Assembly (NCBI GenBank): GCA_947475475.1
Contig: CANJOG010000050.1
Coordinates: 1 to 9,270, forward strand
Source of the DNA: Acetobacteraceae bacterium
GTDB lineage: Bacteria; Pseudomonadota; Alphaproteobacteria; Acetobacterales; Acetobacteraceae
DNA: 9,270 nucleotides
Direction: 5' to 3'
Under the pieces are notes generated by a model. The model was given only the letters and a program-made list of their open reading frames with translations. It was not told where the DNA came from and did not search any database. Positions 1-6,191 of this stretch are shown piece by piece. Each line of letters begins with the position of its first letter. The first letter of the stretch is position 1. The position numbers and the translations under genes are program-made.

Positions 1-30
1 AAGTTGGGTGTGGAGTTGGGCGAGCGATGA
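1..30 (+). CDS. 3' end of upstream gene, probably ccmH (partial)
   Basis: The first ten codons read KLGVELGER and then TGA, in a frame open to the window edge. The TGA sits inside an ATGA that also supplies the ccmI start at 27, the usual translationally coupled junction in cytochrome c maturation operons. In proteobacteria the gene before ccmI is normally ccmH (apocytochrome c thioreduction and haem ligation), so that is the likely identity. Only nine residues are visible, so the assignment rests on position and not on homology. Confidence 0.45.
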   Translation, partial: KLGVELGER

Positions 31-743
31 TCTGGGTATTGCTCGCCGTGGTGGCGCTGGTGGTTTTGGCGCCGATCTTGTGGGCTGCGCGTGGTGGGGC
101 TGAGGCGCGTGGGCGCAAGCAGTCGGCGATGGCTTTGCATCGGGCGCAATTGGCGGAGCTGGACCGGGATTTGGCCGAGGGGCGGATTGTTGGCTCGGAG
201 CATGTGACGGCGAAGCTGGAGGTGCAGCGGCGCCTGTTGGCGACGGCGGAGGCGGATGAGGCTGGCGCGGTGCGTGGCTCGGTGGCGCCGGTTTTGGTGG
301 CGCTGGTGCTGGCGCCGGTGGTGGCGCTGGGGCTGTACGTGACGGGCGGAGTGCCGGGGATGCCCTCGGTGACCTATGCGGAGCGGGTGTCGGCGAATGA
401 GGCGCAGGAGCGTCAGGTGACGACGCTGATTGCGCAGTTGCGCCAGCGTCTGGCGTCGCTCGATCCGAAGTCGGATGCGGCGCGGCAGGGTTATGTGTTG
501 CTCGGCAATGTCGAGGCTGGGCGCGGCAATTGGGATGCGGCGGCGACGGCTTGGCGGGTAGCGCTGGCGACGCGGTTTGATGCGACGACGGCGGCGCAGG
601 CGGGCGAGGCGATGAGCCGGGTGGCGGGGCGGATGACGCCGGAGGCGGAGGCGCTGTTCCGCCGCGCCTTGCAGGACGCGCCGCCGGATGCGCCGTGGCG
701 TGCGATGGTTGAGCAGCGGCTCGCTGAGGCGAAGGGAAAGTGA
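27..743 (+). CDS. ccmI: Cytochrome c biogenesis protein CcmI (TPR apocytochrome chaperone)
   Basis: The 238-residue product has the CcmI layout: a first membrane helix at about residues 2-21, a charged Glu/Arg/Leu-rich cytoplasmic loop (about 25-80), a second helix at about 87-107, a short PGMPS-type turn, and a periplasmic domain (about 120-238) with alternating small and large residues as in TPR helices (for example YVLLGNVEAGRGNWDAAATA). In this family the first part works with the CcmF/H haem ligation complex and the periplasmic TPR part holds the C-terminus of apocytochrome c before haem attachment. The ATG overlaps the stop of the upstream gene (ATGA), which fixes the start and implies coupled translation. 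It is shorter than long CcmI proteins because the periplasmic part is reduced. Family call is from recognisable architecture; no search was run. Confidence 0.85.
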   Translation: MIWVLLAVVALVVLAPILWAARGGAEARGRKQSAMALHRAQLAELDRDLAEGRIVGSEHVTAKLEVQRRLLATAEADEAGAVRGSVAPVLVALVLAPVVALGLYVTGGVPGMPSVTYAERVSANEAQERQVTTLIAQLRQRLASLDPKSDAARQGYVLLGNVEAGRGNWDAAATAWRVALATRFDATTAAQAGEAMSRVAGRMTPEAEALFRRALQDAPPDAPWRAMVEQRLAEAKGK

Positions 744-745
744 CG

Positions 746-907
746 ATGAGCGGAACTGAGAGCAAGCCGGACGAGACGGTGAAGCCGGAGACGGCGGCGG
801 AGAAGCCCGTCGTCACGGAAAAGCCGGTCGAGATCGGCGGGCGCGGCGGGCTTGATCCGACGCGCTATGGCGATTGGGAAAAGAACGGGCGCTGCGTGGA
901 TTTTTGA
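746..907 (+). CDS. DUF1674 protein, SDHAF4-like succinate dehydrogenase assembly factor
   Basis: A 53-residue protein starting two bases after the ccmI stop, behind a purine-rich GAAGGGAAAG ribosome site. The N-terminal half is low-complexity (Lys, Glu, Pro, Thr, Val). The C-terminal half carries the family signature: a GGRGG stretch, then LDPTRYGDWEKNGRCVDF at the very end. This terminal motif is the hallmark of DUF1674, the family of mitochondrial SDHAF4, which binds the flavinated SdhA subunit before complex II assembly. Its bacterial role is inferred from the eukaryotic member. The tight spacing to ccmI suggests co-transcription, putting a complex II assembly factor in a cytochrome c maturation operon. 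The gene is short enough to be skipped by automatic callers, but the motif makes it secure. Confidence 0.88.
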   Translation: MSGTESKPDETVKPETAAEKPVVTEKPVEIGGRGGLDPTRYGDWEKNGRCVDF

Positions 908-932
908 GCGTCCAGACACACCCTACGCGGTG

Positions 933-1787
933 TTATCTGCGCCGTGCCTTCGCGGCGATCACCGTATTTTCCAGCAGACACGCAATCGTCATCGGCCCTA
1001 CCCCACCCGGCACCGGCGTGATGGCAGCGGCCTTGGCGGCACATTCGGCATAGGCGGCATCGCCCACCAGCCGCCCATCATCGAGGCGGTTGATGCCGAC
1101 GTCGATGACGGTCGCACCCTCGGCGATCCAGTCGCCGCGCACCATTTCCGGGCGGCCGACAGCGGCGATCAGGATTTCGGCGCGGCGGCACTCGCCCGGC
1201 AGGTCGCGGGTGCGGGAATGCGCCACCGTGACCGTCGCATCGGCGGCGGTGAGCAAGGCGGCCATCGGGCGGCCGACCAGCGAGGAGCGTCCGAGCACGA
1301 GCGCGCGGGCGCCGCGGAGTTCGGTGCCGGCATGGGCCAGCAGCTTCATCACGCCGCGCGGGGTGCAGGGGGTGAGCGCGGGCAGGCCCTCGGCGAGGCG
1401 GCCGACATTGATCGGGTGCAGGCCGTCCACGTCTTTGGCGGGGTCCAGCGCGTCGATAATGGCGCGGGTGTTGATCTGCTTGGGCAGCGGCATCTGCACC
1501 AGGATGCCGTCGATCTCCGGATCGGCGTTCAGGCTGGCGACCACGGCGAGCAACTCGGCCTGGGTGGTCGTGGCCGGCATGGTGATGGTGCGCGCCGAGA
1601 TGCCGGCGGCCGAGGCCGCGCGGTCCTTGTTGCGGACATAGACGGCACTGGCGGGATCATCGCCGACCAGCACGACGGCGAGGCCCGGCTTGAAGCCGAG
1701 CGTGGCCACCTCGGCGGCGACCGCGGCGCGGACGTCGGCGGCGACAAGCTTTCCGTCAATAATCCGGGCGATGATGCGTGCGGTCAT
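933..1787 (-). CDS. folD: Bifunctional methylenetetrahydrofolate dehydrogenase/cyclohydrolase FolD
   Basis: The 284-residue protein matches FolD over its full normal length. It interconverts 5,10-methylene-THF and 10-formyl-THF with NADP in the cytoplasm, supplying one-carbon units for purines and formyl-Met-tRNA. Visible landmarks are the catalytic Tyr50 and Lys54 (YVRNK), the ILVQMPLP motif at about 95-102, Asp121 in KDVDGLHP, the nucleotide-binding GRSSLVGRPMAALL stretch, and PVPGGVGPMT near the C-terminus. The numbering of Tyr50, Lys54 and Asp121 agrees with the characterised E. coli enzyme. The reading frame is open far upstream, but ATG at 1787 gives the family N-terminus and overlaps the yggU stop as ATGA, so it is the chosen start. 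It is the last gene of the yggT-yggU-folD operon and its stop lies 25 nt from that of the convergent SDHAF4-like gene. Confidence 0.96.
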   Translation of the reverse strand: MTARIIARIIDGKLVAADVRAAVAAEVATLGFKPGLAVVLVGDDPASAVYVRNKDRAASAAGISARTITMPATTTQAELLAVVASLNADPEIDGILVQMPLPKQINTRAIIDALDPAKDVDGLHPINVGRLAEGLPALTPCTPRGVMKLLAHAGTELRGARALVLGRSSLVGRPMAALLTAADATVTVAHSRTRDLPGECRRAEILIAAVGRPEMVRGDWIAEGATVIDVGINRLDDGRLVGDAAYAECAAKAAAITPVPGGVGPMTIACLLENTVIAAKARRR

Positions 1788-2083
1788 AGCGCGTCCAGTT
1801 TCTCGGCCAGGCTCGCCGGATCGCCGGCCACCAGCAGGGTTTTTTCGCGATTGGTTGCGCCCACTACCACGCTGACGGCGCTGGCTGCGATGCCCAGCGC
1901 GCGGGCCAGGGTGGCACAGGCGGCGCGGTTGGCGCGGCCATCCTCGGCGGCTTCGGTGACGCCGAGCTTGAGTCGCTCGCCCTCCACGGCCGGCGCGCGC
2001 CCCTGCACGCCGGGGCGGCGGGATTTGGGCTGCACCTTTACCAGGACCGCGATGCCGCCCTGGGCGGGGCGCCAGAAGGTCAC
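1784..2083 (-). CDS. yggU: DUF167 (YggU-like) family protein
   Basis: About 99 residues with the DUF167 pattern: an N-terminal strand with LVKVQPKSRRPGV, a strand around LKLGVTEAAEDGRAN, helix residues RAACATLARALGI, then VSVVVGATNREKTLLVAG. The DGRAN and SG/GATNREK-type motifs are the conserved core of this small alpha/beta family, whose biochemical role is unknown. The frame is open upstream through yggT, so the start must be chosen. GTG at 2083, five bases past the yggT stop, gives the normal family length; the few bases before it (CCTCC) do not resemble a ribosome site, so translation is probably coupled to yggT. The stop overlaps the folD start by four bases. The family call is firm; the exact start is not. 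Confidence 0.85.
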   Translation of the reverse strand: MTFWRPAQGGIAVLVKVQPKSRRPGVQGRAPAVEGERLKLGVTEAAEDGRANRAACATLARALGIAASAVSVVVGATNREKTLLVAGDPASLAEKLDAL

Positions 2084-2088
2084 GGAGG

Positions 2089-2409
2089 TTAAAAGACCAG
2101 CGGCTGCCACACCCCATAGACGATGGCGCCATACAGCCGCGCCAGCAGCGGACGCGCCACAATCTCGATCAGGGCGATGATGATGATCGGGCTGATATCG
2201 ATATTGCCGAAGCTCGGCAGGAAGCGCCGGATTGGCCGCAGCACCGGCTCGGTGATGCGATAGAGGAACTCGCCGATCGAATAGACAATGCGGTTGCGGG
2301 TATCGAGCACGCCAAATGTGGAGAGCATCGAGAACACGGCCGAGAGGATCAGTGCCCAGACATAGAGGCCGAGCAACAGGTCCAGCAGCTTGAACAGGGC
2401 TGTAATCAA
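2089..2409 (-). CDS. yggT: YggT family integral membrane protein
   Basis: A 106-residue hydrophobic protein. Helix 1 spans roughly residues 3-30 and a second hydrophobic block roughly 73-103. Between them lies the conserved YggT segment with YRITEPVLRPIRRFLP and the following DISPIIII. The family is an inner-membrane protein of unclear function, linked in some bacteria to osmotic tolerance, cell shape or division (and in plastids to nucleoid/thylakoid organisation); no specific role can be read here. The start is TTG: a GGAGG site (2419-2423, minus strand) lies 9 nt upstream and the N-terminus MITALFKLLD fits the family. It is the first gene of the operon with yggU and folD, a common alphaproteobacterial order. 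Confidence 0.9.
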   Translation of the reverse strand: MITALFKLLDLLLGLYVWALILSAVFSMLSTFGVLDTRNRIVYSIGEFLYRITEPVLRPIRRFLPSFGNIDISPIIIIALIEIVARPLLARLYGAIVYGVWQPLVF

Positions 2410-2418
2410 GGAATTCCG

Positions 2419-2423
2419 CCTCC
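2419..2423 (-). promoter_or_regulatory. Ribosome binding site deciding the TTG start of yggT
   Basis: GGAGG on the minus strand, 9 nt before the TTG at 2409. No ATG or GTG in frame lies at a suitable distance, so this site supports TTG as the real start. Confidence 0.65.
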
Positions 2424-2441
2424 GAAGGTCGCGTGAAGCTA

Positions 2442-2450
2442 ATCATACCA
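2442..2450 (-). promoter_or_regulatory. Candidate extended -10 promoter of yggT-yggU-folD
   Basis: Reading the minus strand, TGGTATGAT combines a TATGAT hexamer (five of six matches to TATAAT) with the upstream TG of an extended -10 element. No good -35 sits 16-18 nt further up, which extended -10 promoters tolerate. It would start transcription about 25 nt before the yggT TTG, leaving just enough leader for the GGAGG site. Motif-based inference only. Confidence 0.5.
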
Positions 2451-2475
2451 ACCCTGCCATGCAACCGGTGGGGAT

Positions 2476-2489
2476 CGCTGAAATCAGCG
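2476..2489. repeat. Short palindrome between the divergent yggT and tRNA promoters
   Basis: CGCTGA, two bases, then TCAGCG: a perfect 6+6 bp inverted repeat. It lies upstream of both candidate promoters, between yggT and the tRNA gene. It could be a binding site for a dimeric regulator, but a chance palindrome of this size is quite possible. Confidence 0.3.
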
Positions 2490-2492
2490 CGT

Positions 2493-2513
2493 CTTACCGG
2501 GTTGACTTACCGG
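2493..2513. repeat. 8-bp direct repeat around the tRNA-Ala -35 element
   Basis: CTTACCGG occurs at 2493-2500 and again at 2506-2513, a 13-bp period. The candidate -35 TTGACT (2502-2507) lies in the spacer and runs two bases into the second copy. A protein bound to the repeat would touch the polymerase site directly. No known regulator motif is recognised. Confidence 0.35.
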
Positions 2514-2530
2514 CCCGGCATCATCATGTT
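2502..2530 (+). promoter_or_regulatory. Candidate sigma70 promoter of tRNA-Ala
   Basis: TTGACT (2502-2507, five of six matches) and CATGTT (2525-2530, three of six) are 17 nt apart and would start transcription 6-10 nt before the tRNA 5' end. The weak -10 lowers confidence. Confidence 0.4.
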
Positions 2531-2545
2531 CCGCCGCCACGGAAT

Positions 2546-2621
2546 GGGGCTGTAGCTCAGTTGGGAGAGCGCCTCGTTCGCAATGAGGAGGTCAGGGGTT
2601 CGATTCCCCTCAGCTCCACCA
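2546..2621 (+). tRNA. tRNA-Ala (anticodon CGC)
   Basis: A 76-nt cloverleaf can be folded by hand. The acceptor pairs GGGGCTG with CAGCTCC, including the G3-U70 wobble that identifies alanine tRNAs. The D stem is GCTC/GAGC with loop AGTTGGGA. The anticodon stem is CCTCG/TGAGG with one G-T pair next to the loop TTCGCAA, giving anticodon CGC, which reads the GCG codon very common in this window. The variable loop is AGGTC. The T stem AGGGG/CCCCT closes the TTCGATT loop. The discriminator is A and the CCA end is encoded at 2619-2621. A perfect gene with no sign of integration at its 3' end. Confidence 0.97.
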
Positions 2622-2661
2622 CCGTTCCGTGTTTTCCCCGTTCTCAGACCGCCAGACCGCC

Positions 2662-3084
2662 ATGATCCGCGTCACGCGCAGCATCGAACTGGCGGAGTCC
2701 GAGCTTCAGGAGAGCTTCCTGCGCGCCTCTGGCGCCGGCGGGCAGAATATCCAGAAGGTCGAGACGGCGGTGCAACTCCGCTTCGATGTGCGGAACTCCC
2801 CGAACCTGCCCGATGACGTGCGCGCCCGGCTGGAGAAGCTGGCCGGCCACCGGCTGACCAATGACGGCGTGCTGGTCATCACCGCCCAGCGACACCGCAC
2901 CCAGGACCGTAACCGCCAGGACGCGCTGGAGCGGCTGCTCACCTTGATCCGCGAGGCCGCCGTGCCGCCGCCGCCGCCGCGCCGGGCGACGCGCCCCACG
3001 CTCGGCTCGAAAAAGCGCCGGCTGGAGGGCAAGACCAAGCGCGGCGAGATCAAGCGCAACCGGGGGCGGCCGGATTCCGACTGA
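2662..3084 (+). CDS. arfB: Alternative ribosome-rescue factor ArfB (peptidyl-tRNA hydrolase, YaeJ)
   Basis: A 140-residue protein, the same length as E. coli YaeJ/ArfB. It enters ribosomes stalled on non-stop mRNA and hydrolyses the peptidyl-tRNA. The catalytic domain (about 1-100) carries RASGAGGQNIQKVET with GGQ at 26-28, the same numbering as E. coli, followed by LRFDVR, the DGVLVITAQ strand and HRTQDRNRQDAL. The basic tail (about 107-140: RRATRPTLGSKKRRLEGK and onward) is the part that inserts in the empty mRNA channel. The start at 2662 gives the family N-terminus MIRVTR; upstream in-frame starts add no conserved sequence. An unusual feature is five consecutive prolines (102-106, CCG codons) in the linker. 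The gene begins 40 nt after the tRNA and could be read through from its promoter. Confidence 0.94.
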   Translation: MIRVTRSIELAESELQESFLRASGAGGQNIQKVETAVQLRFDVRNSPNLPDDVRARLEKLAGHRLTNDGVLVITAQRHRTQDRNRQDALERLLTLIREAAVPPPPPRRATRPTLGSKKRRLEGKTKRGEIKRNRGRPDSD

Positions 3085-3204
3085 GCGGGGATGGACATAG
3101 GGAGGTCCCCCGATCTTTCGCGCCGGTTCGGTTGCCTCTACAACGTTGCCCAAACACGCCGTTCCTGCCGAGCTCCCACTGAGGAGCATACTGGGAGAAG
3201 ATTC

Positions 3205-5139
<1,935 letters not shown>

Positions 5140-5145
5140 GGGATG

Positions 5146-5179
5146 GCGGGGTGGACATGCGTAGTGCGTTCCGCCCCGC
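5146..5179 (+). terminator. Possible terminator hairpin after acsA
   Basis: GCGGGGTGG (5146-5154) can pair with CCGCCCCGC (5171-5179), nine pairs with one G-T and a 16-nt loop, starting seven bases past the acsA stop. The downstream sequence is only moderately T-rich (GGCTATTTAT), so intrinsic termination is plausible but not clear. Confidence 0.4.
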
Positions 5180-5201
5180 AGTCGGCTATTTATAGTCATA
5201 G

Positions 5202-5230
5202 TTGACGGGAAATCCGGCGGCTTCTATCGT
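5202..5230 (+). promoter_or_regulatory. Candidate sigma70 promoter of the dioxygenase-amidohydrolase-SBP cluster
   Basis: TTGACG (5202-5207, five of six matches) and TATCGT (5225-5230, four of six) are separated by 17 nt, the optimal spacing. The predicted start, near 5237, is about 30 nt before the dioxygenase ATG. Its -10 overlaps the left arm of the inverted repeat at 5229-5253. Confidence 0.55.
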
Positions 5231-5253
5231 TTTCGTAAGATTTCGACGAAAAC
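5229..5253. promoter_or_regulatory. Inverted repeat, candidate operator over the promoter start region
   Basis: GTTTTCGT (5229-5236) and ACGAAAAC (5246-5253) form a perfect 8+8 bp inverted repeat with a 9-nt spacer, centred on 5241, the expected transcription start region. The left arm overlaps the candidate -10 and the right arm ends one base before the ribosome site. If the start is near 5237 the left arm would not be in the mRNA, so a DNA operator for a dimeric repressor fits better than an RNA hairpin. No regulator gene is in the window. Confidence 0.5.
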
Positions 5254-5267
5254 CGGAGGAAACGCCG

Positions 5268-6128
5268 ATGAATGTCCAGACGCGTCCACAGAGCAGCTCG
5301 CTGCATATCGTGCCCTTCACCGGCTCAGTCGGGGCGGAGATTTTTGGCATTGATCTGGCGGCACCACAGCCGAAATCGGTGTGGGATGAGGTGCGCGCGG
5401 CCTTCACGCAATATGGCGTGATCTTTTTCCGTGATCAGAACCTAACCGAAGACCAGCAGATGGCGTTTGCCGAGCAATTCGGCACGCCGGCGAAGGAAGT
5501 CTTCTTGCGCGGCATGGAGACTCACGAAAAGCTGGTCGAACTCCGCAAGGAGCCGCATGAGCGCGACAATGCCGGGCATTGCTGGCATGCCGATCAAAGC
5601 TCGCGCCCGCATCCGGTGCGCGCGACCGTGCTGGTGGCGCGTGAAGTGCCGGAATCTGGTGGCGATACCTGCTTCGTTCACATGGGTGATGCCTATGACG
5701 AACTCTCCGAAGGTCTGAAAAAGACGCTCGAAGGGCTGCGCGCGCTGCATTCCGACAAGGCGGTGATCGCCAAGGCGGCGGCGAGCAAGGACAATTATCT
5801 GTCGCGTGCCTTCAATAATGGCGAGGTGCCGGAATCCTACCATCCGGTGGTGATCCGCGTGCCGGAGACAGGGCGGAAGATTCTCTTCGTCAATCCGCAC
5901 AAGACGATGAGTTTTGAGGGCTGGACGGAAGAGGAAAGCCGGCCGCTGCTGAACCATCTGTTCCAACATTCGCAGCGCCCGGAATTTGCCTGCCGTTTCC
6001 GCTGGAAAGCCGGCTCCGTCGCGGTGTGGGACAACTACCAGACCTGGCACTATGCGGTGAACGACTATCACGGCAAGCGCCGGGTGATGCATCGGGTGAC
6101 GGTGATGTCGGAGCCTTTCACCGCCTAG
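5268..6128 (+). CDS. TauD/TfdA-family Fe(II)/2-oxoglutarate-dependent dioxygenase
   Basis: A 286-residue cytoplasmic enzyme, close to the length of TauD. Such enzymes use O2 and 2-oxoglutarate to hydroxylate a substrate; with sulfonates, phenoxyacids or similar compounds this often leads to cleavage. The iron facial triad is visible as His107-x-Asp109 (in CWHADQS) and His261 (in TWHYAVNDY), with Arg272 and Arg276 at the spacing of the 2-oxoglutarate-binding arginines. The N-terminal GAEIFGIDLA and YGVIFFRDQ segments are also family hallmarks. The start at 5268 follows GGAGG with an 8-nt gap; earlier in-frame codons would run through the candidate promoter. The substrate cannot be told: TauD itself uses taurine, but family members act on many compounds. 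It is first in a co-directional set with an amidohydrolase (63 nt later) and a binding protein. Confidence 0.92.
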   Translation: MNVQTRPQSSSLHIVPFTGSVGAEIFGIDLAAPQPKSVWDEVRAAFTQYGVIFFRDQNLTEDQQMAFAEQFGTPAKEVFLRGMETHEKLVELRKEPHERDNAGHCWHADQSSRPHPVRATVLVAREVPESGGDTCFVHMGDAYDELSEGLKKTLEGLRALHSDKAVIAKAAASKDNYLSRAFNNGEVPESYHPVVIRVPETGRKILFVNPHKTMSFEGWTEEESRPLLNHLFQHSQRPEFACRFRWKAGSVAVWDNYQTWHYAVNDYHGKRRVMHRVTVMSEPFTA

Positions 6129-6191
6129 CGGCGCGCCTGACTGACTCGTCGAGACAGATGCCGGTGATGGCGTCAGTGGAAAGTTCGCTTC

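Noticed and set aside
852..2180. Plus-strand open frame of 442 codons opposite folD and yggU
   Set aside because: Composition is a Gly/Arg/His-rich mirror of folD with no recognisable domain; the minus strand carries well-conserved FolD, DUF167 and YggT over the same bases.
2546..2660. tRNA-Ala as an attachment site for a mobile element
   Set aside because: No integrase gene, no duplicated tRNA 3' end in the window, and a housekeeping gene (arfB) follows directly.
3088..3114. Hairpin after arfB using GGGGA and TCCCC as a terminator
   Set aside because: Only about five pairs with a long loop and no T-run; not better than chance in this composition.
3091..3204. N-terminal extension of acsA from an upstream ATG
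   Set aside because: The 38 extra residues do not resemble Acs, and the ATG at 3205 has its own ribosome site and the normal family N-terminus.
6140..6177. ACTGAC/GTCAGT inverted repeat between the dioxygenase and the amidohydrolase
   Set aside because: Six-base arms 26 nt apart are expected by chance, and no promoter or T-run goes with them.
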